Source: Acrasis kona (taxonomy: Eukaryota > Heterolobosea > Eutetramitea > Acrasida > Acrasidae). From it: a stretch of DNA of 64,000 nt. The translations under genes were made by a program, and so were the position numbers. The stretch lies in NCBI GenBank assembly GCA_026419775.2, contig JAOPGA020001603.1, positions 62,001 through 126,000 on the forward strand, in the 5' to 3' direction. Of this stretch, positions 19,038-29,817 are shown in pieces (the stretch's first letter is position 1; each line of letters starts with the position of its first letter). Below the pieces are notes generated by a model. That model did no database searches. It was not told the DNA's origin and worked only from the letters and a program-made list of their open reading frames with translations.

Positions 19038-20479
19038 ATGTCGTTGTTATCATCGGAACATTGGAAAAATAAAAAACTTTACAATAACAGGAGTATGATT
19101 TCCAACAGAGATGCATTACCAATCACTACAACTGCACCAACACCGCCAACGCCCAGCAAGAACAATGTCAGCAACAAACCGAACATTCCAGGATTGGAAT
19201 TTGATAAACTATCAGCACCATCAATGCATCTAATCAATGATCCAGAGGGCAGTCCGCCCGTCACGCCAACCCTCACATCGTGGGCCTATAATGCACACGC
19301 TACCGATGACGAACTGTACATGGTCGAGGATAGCAAGAAGGTGAGCGAATGGGCGGATGACGAGAAGGCGGTCGACGAGGCCATACTATTATTCAGATTG
19401 ACTCGCAACCTGTTATACATCCTTGGTTTTGCATTGGGATGGGTATTCGCGCTATCTAGAATGTTAATCTTTATTTTACTCCTGTTCCCCGCATTCTTCA
19501 GGTTGATGATTTATTTGCTCACGGATAAGAACATTATACATAGCGTGAGATATGGTCTGAAGCCAAGAAATTTCCTAAACATTTTCGTGGTGCCGGAAGA
19601 AAAGAAGAAGAATGGAACCACCAAGGCACCGGTGGTGGTGTTTGTGACCGGTGGCGCATGGATCATTGGATACAGGGCATGGGGATCGCTGATAGGAAAG
19701 ACGTTGGCAGAGAGAGGTAAAACGAATCAATCGTTTCAAACTCATCTAGTTTAGGAATCATGTGCGTGTGTCCTGATTATAGAAATTTCCCACAAGGAAC
19801 CGTGACCGACATGGTTCAAGATGTGGACTGTGCCATGAAGTGGACATTTCAGAACATTGAATTGTATGGAGGCGACGTGAACAATGTATTCTTGATCGGA
19901 CAATCAGCAGGTGCACACTTGAGCCTGCTGAGCTTCTTGTTCAACGGAAAGATGAATAATTCTAGGGACCGAACGTGGAATCCAGATCAGTTGAAGGGAT
20001 TGGTCGGCGTCAGCGGTCAATACAATTTACCAGGAGCAGCGCGCGCCATGGTCAAGAAGGGAATGAGGATGGACATTTTGGAATTGATTTTCGAAAAGAA
20101 GATGGATTTCTTTTCTCCTCTCACGCAGGTGAAAATGTTGAAGCAGATCAAGGACAAGCCCAGCATGCACAAGGTTCCCATCGTACTTTTACACGGCACC
20201 ATCGACATGACCTGTAGTTGCAAGGAGAGCGTTGCGTTGGCGGATCACTTACGAGATTCTGGTTTTGATGATGTGACGGTCAAATTGTACGATGGCAAAT
20301 CACACACGGACACCATCATCGAAGATCCCATCGGTGGCAGCGATCCATTGATTACTGACGTCGTGAACTTGGTTAGAGGCAAGAGGATAGATCCATACGG
20401 CAAGGTGGAAATTATCAAGGGGACCAGGTTGATGCCGGAGTTTATTATTGATGTGGCCAGAAAGTTGAATCCCTTCTAA
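19038..20479 (+). CDS. Isoprenylcysteine methylesterase-like alpha/beta hydrolase, membrane bound
   Basis: Two exons, 19038-19716 and 19755-20479, with a 38-bp intron (GTAAAA...TTTAG) joining LAERG to IMCVCPDYRNFPQGT. Residues 1-110 are disordered with Pro/Thr. Two or three membrane segments follow (LLYILGFALGWVFALSRMLIF, ILLLFPAFFRLMIYLL). The hydrolase domain has the oxyanion FVTGGAWIIGYRAWGSL, the nucleophile elbow GQSAGAH, and Asp/His positions in VLLHGTIDMTC and SHTD. This strongly resembles plant ICME/ICME-like enzymes, which remove the methyl ester from prenylated C-terminal Cys at ER/Golgi membranes. An alternative start is ATG 19095, just after a possible acceptor. The 3' end converges with the 4TM gene. 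Confidence 0.85.
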
Positions 20480-20539
20480 TCATGATCGTTGTAATTGGTC
20501 TACTTGTGTAATAAAAAAAATATTTTATTAGGATTGTAT

Positions 20540-21214
20540 CTACAAACTGGTCCCGACGCCAACGTATAATGGTTCGCTCACAACCGCCATGTCCTTCTTA
20601 ATACTGTACAATCTTGCAACGCTTAACATGAATAAAGTAAACATTAGCACGGCGTGCATTGGTAGTGAAATGATGAAGCCGACTCTGGCTGGTGTGTTTT
20701 CGGTATAGAGCAGAATTCCAGACAGGCTGAGGCACATTTGAGTGGCCGCGACGAATGCTACACATGTGCAAAAGACAGCACCCACGCTCAATTGTACAGC
20801 GGCTTTCAAGTACGTAACCGCACTTAGTATGCCCATACAACATGTAATGAAAAATAAAGGTTCCATAATCAATTGAGCGACTGACAAACTCTTTGTTATG
20901 CCAATCAAGAAGCCGTTGTTAATTGTTATTAGTGCCCAAATGTTTGTGAAAATCAAGTATAGGTGGAGCATGACCATGGGTATGAGGGTTGCAACCATAC
21001 AAATGCCTAGTATCCGAGTGGTACGTGAGTATACAGAAGAATTTTCCTGTTTCCAGCTTAATAACCATTCACTGTCCTCCTTATTTAAAGGCGGGGAAAT
21101 AGAATGTGGTACATTGTTTTCTTCTTCAGATGAGCTCCAATTAATTACAATGCTCGCTCCAGGAGATGCAGCACCTTTGTATTGTGGGTCTACGTTAGAC
21201 TCGTCCTTCATCAT
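20540..21214 (-). CDS. Four-transmembrane protein of unknown function
   Basis: The start is the ATG at 21214 (MMKDESNVDPQYKG); the frame is open further upstream but that part lacks features. The product has 224 residues. An acidic, Ser-rich N-terminus of about 65 residues precedes four hydrophobic segments: ILGICMVATLIPMVMLHLYL, LIMEPLFFITCCMGILSAVT, VGAVFCTCVAFVAATQMCL and VGFIISLPMHAVLMFTLFML. The C-terminal tail is short. Topology resembles the two-exon 4TM protein at 37349, though no clear sequence match was seen. It is not a recognised tetraspanin, since no CCG motif in a large loop is present. Confidence 0.6.
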   Translation of the reverse strand: MMKDESNVDPQYKGAASPGASIVINWSSSEEENNVPHSISPPLNKEDSEWLLSWKQENSSVYSRTTRILGICMVATLIPMVMLHLYLIFTNIWALITINNGFLIGITKSLSVAQLIMEPLFFITCCMGILSAVTYLKAAVQLSVGAVFCTCVAFVAATQMCLSLSGILLYTENTPARVGFIISLPMHAVLMFTLFMLSVARLYSIKKDMAVVSEPLYVGVGTSL

Positions 21215-21282
21215 GATTGTCAAATAAAAATAAATGTGGATTCTATTTTTAAATTTGGAAATTTTAGGATCCCCCAAGACTC

Positions 21283-21505
21283 ACCCGTGATTTCAAAAAA
21301 ACCACCAATTCGTGGGCATTTTTGGTGGGTTTAGTGCCCATAAAGTGTGAATTATTTGCACTTTATGGGCACCAAAAGTGGGTCATTGTACCACTAAATG
21401 GCACACTTTTTTTTTCTTCGATGGGCATGTTGGTGCCACTAGGCACACGCATTTTAGATAGGCATTTAAGGTGATACGAAAAGTGGCATTTTGAATGCCT
21501 ATCTG
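21283..21505. repeat. Palindrome-rich block next to the LTR element
   Basis: Contains a perfect 14-bp inverted repeat (GTGCCCATAAAGTG at 21334-21347 with its complement at 21359-21372) and an 11-bp one (AGATAGGCATT at 21456-21466 with its complement at 21494-21504). GGGCA/TGCCC words recur throughout. It has the look of a small foldback or MITE-like element. The retrotransposon inserted exactly at its right edge. Confidence 0.55.
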
Positions 21506-21642
21506 TGATAAAAAACGTAAGGTCCAGTAATATAAAGAACAGTAGTTTGAGTTATCAATATATTTTGTTAATTTATTCTGTCGCGCTCCTTGTCACTTTA
21601 TAGTGCCTGCGGAGCTCATTACTGGATTCTCGTTATACTCGA
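21506..21642 (-). repeat. LTR (3' LTR by element orientation)
   Basis: 137 bp, identical to 26509-26645. Starts TGATAAAAAACGTAAGG and ends TTATACTCGA on the plus strand. Confidence 0.9.
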
Positions 21643-21940
21643 ATAGGAACACTGTGGATAATACCTAGAATGGGATATATTACCCTAAACCTGAACCGTT
21701 CATATATTACAACACTCCAGCCATTAAAGCGAATATCATAGATAGTTCGTAAAGTGTACTACATCTGACCACCCACCAGACTGACCTGGGATGATGGACA
21801 GTTCATACATTCCGTTAGACATCTGACCAGACCTGAAACCTTGATCTGAATGATGAACAGTTCATATGGTGTACTTATTAGTTGATTCAATTTTCGGCGG
21901 TTGTGATAACAAGGTGAAGATGGTTGTGTTTACGCCACAA

Positions 21941-22145
21941 CAACGACTAACTGGGCTCATGACATAGCACAATCCCCGTGCCCACTAATACCAGTAAATC
22001 GGTTGAAATCCTTTTCAACAGCATCATACCTAGCGAGTACTTTATGGTGATGGACAGAGTAAGATAGCCATGTGAACGACATAGCAACGACTAACTGGGC
22101 TCATGACATAGCACAATCCCCGTGCCCACTAATACCAGTTAATCG
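21941..22145. repeat. 61-bp direct repeat pair inside the retrotransposon
   Basis: Copies at 21941-22001 and 22085-22145 begin CAACGACTAACTGGGCTCAT and differ at one base. They lie in the non-coding region between the coding frame and the 3' LTR. Confidence 0.9.
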
Positions 22146-22297
22146 ATCGAAAACTTCCGACAATATCTTAACCCACCACCCACCAAAGGAACCCTAGTCC
22201 TAGACAAGATTGAATGGGTGATCTTCAACCGTTGACTTTTATGATCTATCACCAACCTACCAAGAACAAAATCTAAAACCCTTACATCCAAATTTTA

Positions 22298-25200
22298 TTA
22301 AGAAACCTGTCTTCTTTTGAGTACTGTTCTAATGGTACGGTTTTGTATTTCAATCCGACCATTTGCCCTGTGATCATAAGCAATTATCCTCCTATGTTCT
22401 GTTTCGCATATTCTGCATATATTCTGGAGAGCTTCACCAATAAATTCTTTGCCATTGTCAGACTTGATGGTCTTTGGAAAGCCAAATGTTAGGAAAATTT
22501 CAAGGACATTTCTCGAAACTTCTTCCATAGACTTATCCAATAGAGGTCGTATCCAAACATAACCTGAGAATTTGTCTACTACTGTTAACGCGTACTTGTG
22601 ACCAAACTTGCTTTCGGGTAGAAACATAATGTCCATATGCAGGTGTTGGCCAGGTAGGCGAAATTTTGGTTCTATTCTAGGTGCATATCCAATACGATGA
22701 TTGTTTACTTTCTGACATATTGCACATTCTCTGCAGAGATCTTGACACTTTTTTAGAAGATTTCCAGGTACATAATCAACAAGTTGTGAGACAGCATTGT
22801 AACAAGCGTTTGTTCCAACGTGACCCACTGCATGAATGTCTTTTAACAATTGATCTACATTATCTTCGATGGAGTTCTCTTTTAACTCTTCCTCTACTGT
22901 AGCAGAAATATTTTGAATTCTTGAGGCCATATCCGCGAGGGTATTGTTCTTTCCTGCAACATGGAAAACTTCAAAATCATACTCCGCGAGCATTGCCAAC
23001 CACCCAGCTAAAATAGAATTCTTTGCGCTCGGGTCCTCCAATGCATCAATAACGTGAGTTAGAGCTTGAGCGTCTGTATGTAATTTAAATTTCCTCCCTA
23101 GCAAATGAGCTCGGTAGTAATTTACATGAACGATGATTGAAAGAAGTTCTTTCCGTGGGATTGAGTAGTTGATTTCGCTTTTCGAGAGTACTCTGGAGTG
23201 AAATCCAAGGTATCTCTTTTCACCTGAGGGATCTCTCTGGAATAACGCAGCCCCAATTGCGTACTTACTAGCATCGGTTTCTAATTCAATTGGGCAATCG
23301 GGTGCTGGAAATTGTAAGAAAGGCCCATTTTTCACTAATGCGTCATATAATTTTAAATAAGCCTCCTCCGCCCCTGGCTGCTGATCCCAAATGAATTTCA
23401 ACTTCCTTATCGACATGATTGGTCGCATTAATTCCGAGCAATTTGGTATAAATCTCCTAAAGAAGTTGATGATTCCACAAAACCTTTGAACCATTTTCAA
23501 TGTGCTAGGTCTTGTCCAGTTGAGCATATTACATAGCTTCTCAAGATTTGGTCGAATGCCATCAGTTTCTAACCAATATCCTAATAATGGTACCTTTGTC
23601 ACGAAGAAGTGGCATTTACTGCTTTTAATGGTCAGGTTTACGGATGTCAGTGCGTTGAGCACTTTCTTCACGTGCTTAATATGCTCCTCTACTGATTTAC
23701 TGTAAATAATGATGTCGTCAATAAAGTTGCTGCAAAAAGTTGCACAGCCTGCTTTCTGCAGTAGAGCTCTAATCATTCTCTGGAATGCTGACGGGATGTG
23801 CTTCAATCCTAGCGGTGCTGTGATGAATCTATATCTCTTGTTCTCAAACGAGAAGCCAGTTACGGATCTGTCCTTTCTTCTGAGCGGTACTTGTAAGTAG
23901 GCAGATTTAAGGTCTATTTTACTCATAATTGTAGCTCCACTCCGGCTTATTGTTCTAAATATATGGTCGATGCCCGGGACGTCATTAGTGTCATCCTTAA
24001 TTAGACGGTTGATAGGTACAAAATTATGGACAAATCTCCATTTGCCTGAAAAAATCAGGAAACAGTTTGTATTAAACAGTCCCATATNTTTCTCCTCTGC
24101 TGTTCTGAAGTCATCCAGGTCTATCATCTCTTCCACAATACCTTCTTTGCACCAAGTCTGGATTTGTTCTAGAAGATCCTTTNAAACATCCGCTGGAATC
24201 GTCATCTGACGACTCCAACAACCGCCACTGCGCTCATTTTCATCAATAAATTCAATCGCAATCTCCCCAATAGTGCTGACCTTTCCATCCGTCGCTTCAT
24301 TCAAATTGATGTCGAGCTGAATGTCCTTCATGAGATTAGTCACATCCTTGTGATAAGTGACTCCGTTCACTTCGTATCTGTTTTCTTCCTCCAACACTTC
24401 TTCAATTGTCTTGACTCTATACTTGGTGGTCATACGTCTCATCTCCATCATGGATATAGCGGGGATGTCCATTCGTAGTCTTTCCACTATGTCAAGCCCA
24501 AAGATCACTTCACTTTTGGCTTGCTCGAGTATTACAAACACCACTTTCCTAGTCAAACCAAGACAATCCACAAACAGTTCAAACGTTGAGCATACGCGGG
24601 TAGTTTCGTCCGCCAAGTAAATCTTAAAGTATGCCGGCGAAATATGATATTGCTCCTTCCATTCTTGGTTGGCCATGAGTCTCTTCAAACCTTCTTTAGA
24701 TATGGTGGATACTTGGGCTCCAGTATCTACCAATGCCTTTACCGATGATAAGTTAATTTTGGCATTTACTGTGCGGAGTGGTCGTACATCTGGGACTGGA
24801 TATACTTTTCCATCTAGGGTTATAGTTTTTTGCTCTTCCACCTCGTCTCTAACATCAACTTCTTCTTCGAGAGGATTGGCTTTCTCGTTTAGGTATTCGA
24901 GGTCTAAATGCACCTGCCCCACTGCCATTTCTTCTTTAAGGTCCTCCGCATTATCGTAGATATCCTGTAAGTCTTCACATTGGATACTGATTGCATTCAT
25001 GGCCGCTGAGAGGCTTGATACTTCCTGTTCTGTAGTAACATCCGGGTAGTAACTTTTATTTTTATTGTTTTTTAAATGTGGAGGTTTATACATGTTTGTG
25101 CCCACTACTCCTTCCACATCTTCTTTAGGGCAATCTGGTTGCTCATGGTCTGGATCTTTACACTTCCAGCAGAACCTTCCACTGCGTGACGGTGGCTTGT

Positions 25201-26464
25201 TTTGTCGCATTGGGTCCTGGGCCGATGGCGGCTCCCTGGTAGTTGCTGCCGCAGTGTTTGCTGTAGGCGTCGCTCCTACTTTGACCTCCCCACCCTTGCT
25301 CTTGTCGTTGAGGCGTTTGTCTCTCGTCTCTACCATTTTACTAGGCTTTGGAGCCCGAGATTCGTCACTCCATCTCGGAGTACGTTGCGGTTGGTGTTTA
25401 GGGGTCTCATCCTTCTGGTGGTCTCTATACTCCACACTGCTGTCGTCCCTCAATAGTTCCACTAGATTGATCATTAATTTTTCGAGCGACTTCTTCTTTA
25501 AGCTCAATGATCTCGCCTCCCTTCGGTAGTTGGTGCCAGTTGTGGTGTTGTGCGGTAACGAACGGATGAAGTTTTCAGTAGCGTCTTCTTCCTCAATTTC
25601 CAACAACGTGACCCAATTTAAGTATCGGCGATGATAGGTTTGTTTAGGTTCATTTGCCCCTGGCGTAACGGTAAGGTACTCAAACTTGAAGTCACTATAT
25701 GACTTTCCTGGATTTAATATGAATGGTATCAATGCCATAATGTCGTCGATAGAATCGTTCGCAAATGTTTCGGTTGCTAGTAATTCCCTTAATGAATTTC
25801 TTTTGTCTTCGGGTAGCTGTTTGAGCAGGAGTGGTAAAATGTCCGCTCCTATAACTGTTGGATCCGAGACGTAGGCTTTGAACCTCAGAATGTCACTAAT
25901 GACAGAGTCGGCCTTTATCTCAGGGATGTTTTTGTAGGAGTTGATTCTCCTCCTTGCATCAAAAGCGCTTTTCTCAGCCTTCTCACTATCCTCCGTTTTA
26001 TTGATCTTTTCCGTCTGGATGTGAACCAGTTGCAAGAAAAGAGTGGCTTTTTCCACTGCTACTCCTGCTGCCTGTACACAAACGTCCCATTCGAATCCTG
26101 CCTCCCAGAATGCGCCGCGAATGTGCTCTAGATTTTGCCATCTGCACATATCCTCTGGTTGCAGTCCTAATTGTTCTAGGGCGTACGCTTTGTAACCGTC
26201 ATGGTTGTCCTGTACAAAGTCGGACCATACGAACTTAGGTCTGGCCCATTCTTGACGTCGGATGAATTCTCCAAATTCTGAAGTGGCCCCAGGTTGCTCT
26301 CCTATATCGTTTACAATCGGCCTTCCAATAGTCGGTCCGCCCATTCTCGCTTGAGCAGGCGAGGTTAGATTTAAACACCTTCGAACTGGTGTCATGACTA
26401 ACTCTCGTAGGGGGACTCCAACTTCAGTCACACCTCCTTTAAGCTTTAGGTACTGTCTTTTCAT
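22298..26464 (-). CDS. Gag-pol polyprotein of the LTR retrotransposon
   Basis: One open frame of about 1388 codons. In order it holds a gag-like N-terminal half with a zinc knuckle (CWKCKDPDHEQPDC), a retropepsin-type protease motif (ALVDTGAQVSTI), a reverse transcriptase with the FIDD active-site box, an RNase H start (ETDASKYAIGAALF), an H2C2 integrase zinc region and the integrase core. Gag and pol share a frame. Treated here as a selfish element; no host role is suggested by the sequence. Confidence 0.9.
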   Translation of the reverse strand: MKRQYLKLKGGVTEVGVPLRELVMTPVRRCLNLTSPAQARMGGPTIGRPIVNDIGEQPGATSEFGEFIRRQEWARPKFVWSDFVQDNHDGYKAYALEQLGLQPEDMCRWQNLEHIRGAFWEAGFEWDVCVQAAGVAVEKATLFLQLVHIQTEKINKTEDSEKAEKSAFDARRRINSYKNIPEIKADSVISDILRFKAYVSDPTVIGADILPLLLKQLPEDKRNSLRELLATETFANDSIDDIMALIPFILNPGKSYSDFKFEYLTVTPGANEPKQTYHRRYLNWVTLLEIEEEDATENFIRSLPHNTTTGTNYRREARSLSLKKKSLEKLMINLVELLRDDSSVEYRDHQKDETPKHQPQRTPRWSDESRAPKPSKMVETRDKRLNDKSKGGEVKVGATPTANTAAATTREPPSAQDPMRQNKPPSRSGRFCWKCKDPDHEQPDCPKEDVEGVVGTNMYKPPHLKNNKNKSYYPDVTTEQEVSSLSAAMNAISIQCEDLQDIYDNAEDLKEEMAVGQVHLDLEYLNEKANPLEEEVDVRDEVEEQKTITLDGKVYPVPDVRPLRTVNAKINLSSVKALVDTGAQVSTISKEGLKRLMANQEWKEQYHISPAYFKIYLADETTRVCSTFELFVDCLGLTRKVVFVILEQAKSEVIFGLDIVERLRMDIPAISMMEMRRMTTKYRVKTIEEVLEEENRYEVNGVTYHKDVTNLMKDIQLDINLNEATDGKVSTIGEIAIEFIDENERSGGCWSRQMTIPADVXKDLLEQIQTWCKEGIVEEMIDLDDFRTAEEKXMGLFNTNCFLIFSGKWRFVHNFVPINRLIKDDTNDVPGIDHIFRTISRSGATIMSKIDLKSAYLQVPLRRKDRSVTGFSFENKRYRFITAPLGLKHIPSAFQRMIRALLQKAGCATFCSNFIDDIIIYSKSVEEHIKHVKKVLNALTSVNLTIKSSKCHFFVTKVPLLGYWLETDGIRPNLEKLCNMLNWTRPSTLKMVQRFCGIINFFRRFIPNCSELMRPIMSIRKLKFIWDQQPGAEEAYLKLYDALVKNGPFLQFPAPDCPIELETDASKYAIGAALFQRDPSGEKRYLGFHSRVLSKSEINYSIPRKELLSIIVHVNYYRAHLLGRKFKLHTDAQALTHVIDALEDPSAKNSILAGWLAMLAEYDFEVFHVAGKNNTLADMASRIQNISATVEEELKENSIEDNVDQLLKDIHAVGHVGTNACYNAVSQLVDYVPGNLLKKCQDLCRECAICQKVNNHRIGYAPRIEPKFRLPGQHLHMDIMFLPESKFGHKYALTVVDKFSGYVWIRPLLDKSMEEVSRNVLEIFLTFGFPKTIKSDNGKEFIGEALQNICRICETEHRRIIAYDHRANGRIEIQNRTIRTVLKRRQVS

Positions 26465-26508
26465 TAACTAATATACTCGTCTCGTACGTAGGATTAACTC
26501 AAAAAATG

Positions 26509-26645
26509 TGATAAAAAACGTAAGGTCCAGTAATATAAAGAACAGTAGTTTGAGTTATCAATATATTTTGTTAATTTATTCTGTCGCGCTCCTTGTCACT
26601 TTATAGTGCCTGCGGAGCTCATTACTGGATTCTCGTTATACTCGA
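26509..26645 (-). repeat. LTR (5' LTR by element orientation)
   Basis: 137 bp, identical to 21506-21642, followed on the right by the 5-bp duplication ATCTG. Confidence 0.9.
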
Positions 26646-26910
26646 ATCTGAAACACATGCTCCTAAATAATTAGTTTGAATTTTAAGTAGACGGGTTACG
26701 TTGTCATCCTATGCAAAGTGGACCTCTTCTTGTTTGTTTGGTTACTACTAATGCTTAGTTTACATGTCGTGTGGAATATTGCTTACCCGTGATTTAAAAT
26801 ACATGAATGATAATGGCACTGAATTACTTNGGTAGTGGGCNAGGATATTGCTCATTGTTAACTAAAGAGGTTAATCTTGCATTTAACATGAATCACTTAC
26901 CTTTCATGAA

Positions 26911-29461
26911 TTACATAATCATATCATTGTTAGGGCCAACCAATGGAATTACAAAGACATCATCACCTGAATCAACTGCGATACACAACTTTCTAATTTT
27001 TGAAGCTAATATGTGTTCAATTACGGGATGGTCTGAGCGCTTTTGATTCTCAAAGTGAGTTACGTACGCGTACAAACATTTTTCATTCACACTCCAAGCA
27101 AACCGCTGGATCTCTACAAACTGTACCCCCTTTGTAGTTTCTGCTTGAACAGTGTGGCTGTTGTATTTCTTGTTCTTATCATAAGCAGCGGTACTGAACC
27201 ATGTCCCGTTTATACTGGCCTTTTTGTACTCAATGAATTCATCGCTTACTAGTCCTTGACCAACACCATAAACCTTTGGAGTAAGCTCTTCCATCCTTGA
27301 ATGCTTGTACCACACTGGGCTTTTTAATTTGCCAAGAAATGTTTGGGTCGCCGAGTCTGGAATGTATTTGTGCAACCTTTTTGTGCAATGATGACNGGCT
27401 AGAGCTTTTGATGTACTTTCAAGCACCTGATTGGTACCATGAACGCCTCTTGTCAAAGTGCTGTTAAAATCTTCCCAGGGAAAGCATGAAGAAGTCCATA
27501 AAGGANNAAATTTTCTAACACAACTCACAATATGCCTTAATAAATGGATGTTACCAGTGCATCGCTTCTCCCCTGCAAGTATTTGATACCACGACAAAAA
27601 GTATAAAATTTGCTGCTCTGCCTTGTCGAGTTGTTCAATTGTGATACTATCACTTACAAGAACACGAATGGCTTCAACAAACTGTAATAACATTCCACTA
27701 ACACGTTCGGGTAACATGGGGCAGATAACAGATGGAANAAAATAAAGCAAAAATACTCTTTTTTCAGCTGCTTTGAATGAGGCAAAGTATTCTAGAGATC
27801 TTGGATATCTATGAAAATGTAGAGGCATTCGAAAATGTGTCCACTTTCTATTAATCTCTCCTAACCACACGCTTGGTTGGATATAAAAGTCTTCACTTTT
27901 GAACTCAGTATCCCTTAAAAATGATGTTATTATTTGCTCAGCCACTCCCTCCCATAAGTTATGCATAGGGTCCACTGTAATTCTGTTTGGCGTGCTCCAA
28001 TCTAGAAACTCACAGAGCTTTGGAATTCCTTGAATGCCTTTAACCGGTAAGCCGTTGCTCTTGATTCTAGCGTATGCCTCATTATAGGACTCCTCCGTTC
28101 TATCAGGGGTCCCGGCTGGATTTAAAGGATAATAAATTGTTGTTCCATGACACACTCCCTCTATTTTACAGAATGGACAAGCAAACCTCCCACCTATATT
28201 GATGTGATCAATCATCTTGCGCTGACCAGGAATGTCACATGTACAAAGAAGCAGTTTGGCAAAGCATTTAATCTCTCCATAATTGTCCAACAGCGGTCTT
28301 TCTACTCTACTTATGCCAAGCTGACTTTGGTATGACTTTAAAAGAGTTTTGTTGTAAGAGAAAGTGACACCATTATTTAACATTTTCATGTCTTCTAAGA
28401 ACGGTTGCAAGAACAAATGGAAGTTTGGTGTGCCGTGCCATAGGCCCTAATGGAACCAAATGCTGAGATTTGTATCTTATATGAAGAGGAAGCTCATTAA
28501 TGACGGCATATAGAACCCATATTAATTTGACAGTTGAATTGGAAATGCTAACTCCATCGCTACCAATAGTAAGCGACAGGCCTCCAGGTCTTCTAGTTAT
28601 ATGCTCTATCTTCTTGTATTCGCTTTCATCACAAATGTCGGTAAGTGTGGTGCTTGTCTTTTTCGGTTGGTTGTAAAACTCAAACATATGTTCTACAAAC
28701 TCTTCCTTACTCCACATACTGTTTAGATACGCACAAAGTGGCCTGTACATAAAATAAGTACTAACCTTTTTGTTACAGTTTACACATTTCTCTCCTTGAA
28801 TGCAACCATGTTCAGGGCAGTAATGTTTTCGAACCATTTGCTGCTGCTTTGCAACGATTAAATTGTCCACTTTATCTTTAGAAGTTGGTAAGTTTGTATT
28901 TGGGACAATGTATGAGATTAAATTAAGCAGTTGCTTATATGCCTCACCACTTAATTTAAACTTGTCAACGTATGAGGAGATTGAGACTAAGACGCTCATA
29001 AGGGGAGTGTCTGGAGGTTCCCAAGGTTTTGGAAACAACGTTGTTTGGAAATCAGCCTCATCAGGTAAGGTAACAGAAAACACACGTTGTCTTGGCAAAT
29101 CGCTTCTTACAGCATTATCCATTCTTGGAGTGTTGTGGATGTTTAATCCTCCTTGTTCAAATGTAGTATTGTCATCGAAGGTTGTTATTATAACCGGATT
29201 TGCTCTCAACACATTGGTATGATCTAACGCTGCTAAAGTTGTCCTGTCAACAGTGAGGGGTTGCTCTGTTGGACGTATGTTTGTTGTCTGTGGTCCTTGT
29301 TCTGTGCTTGGTTGTGTTTGGCTGATATTGATTGTATGTGATTGCGACTTGTTCTGTAACATATTTTGAAGTTTATTTGAGTCTTCACAGAGTGCTCTAA
29401 TTATGGCTATCCTTTTTATGTATCTTGACTCCTCAGACTCCTTACCCCTTACACGTTTCAT
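26911..29461 (-). pseudogene. Tnp2-type transposase (CACTA/Plavaka-like DNA transposon)
   Basis: The ATG is at 29461 (MKRVRGKESEESRYIKRIAI). The first frame (to 28373) has a zinc-ribbon-like CPEHGCIQGEKCVNC and then IGSDGVSISNSTVKLIWVLY and INELPLHIR. The second (28416 to 26911) continues with GTPNFHLFLQPFLEDMK, CPFCKIEGVCHG, the hallmark VDPMHNLWEGV and FPWEDFNSTLTRGVHG. Together these match the Tnp2/Plavaka transposase order of about 850 residues. The two frames are offset by one base near 28440, where GGG would need to be GG; no intron explains it. Several N bases occur (27396, 27506-27507, 27738). This is a plain cut-and-paste element, either broken or carrying an assembly error. Terminal inverted repeats were not found by eye. 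Confidence 0.75.
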
Positions 29462-29817
29462 TTCCCAATTTTCTTTACTTTAGGTTGACATATAAACAAT
29501 TTTCAACCCTTTATTTTGGATATTTTATACACTTTGAAGGCACTTAGTGTGTCCAAAAAAATGCCCCAAAGGTGGTGCATGCATTGTAATATCAAAACGT
29601 TACAAAAAGGAAATATGTAATTATTCACATATGGAAATTGTTATTGGAAGATGGTGTTGATAATACGTCAATAACACCCCAACAGAAGTGCGACTGGATG
29701 TGGAAATCGTTATTAACATTAAAGGACAATAGCGTAAATGCAATGAGCCATTGAATTAGTATAAAGAGATATCTGCTGTTTTGAAAACAAATAGTATTCA
29801 AAGCACATCACATAATC

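Larger units (their letters stand above)
21506..26645 (-). mobile_element. Ty3/Gypsy-type LTR retrotransposon, young
   Basis: Two 137-bp direct repeats, 21506-21642 and 26509-26645, are identical over their whole length. They flank one long gag-pol frame on the minus strand. A 5-bp direct repeat ATCTG borders the element at 21501-21505 and 26646-26650, consistent with a target-site duplication. Identical LTRs suggest a recent insertion. The domain order protease, reverse transcriptase, RNase H, integrase places it with the Ty3/Gypsy (Metaviridae-like) group. Between the left LTR and the coding region lie two 61-bp direct repeats. It looks close to whole, with perhaps one break. Two N bases are present in the coding part. 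Confidence 0.9.

Noticed and set aside
21283-26795. ACCCGTGATTT at 21283 and 26785 as a target duplication of a larger element
   Set aside because: The 11-bp direct repeat lies well outside the LTR element on both sides and no terminal structure adjoins it. The 5-bp ATCTG directly at the LTR ends is the better duplication.
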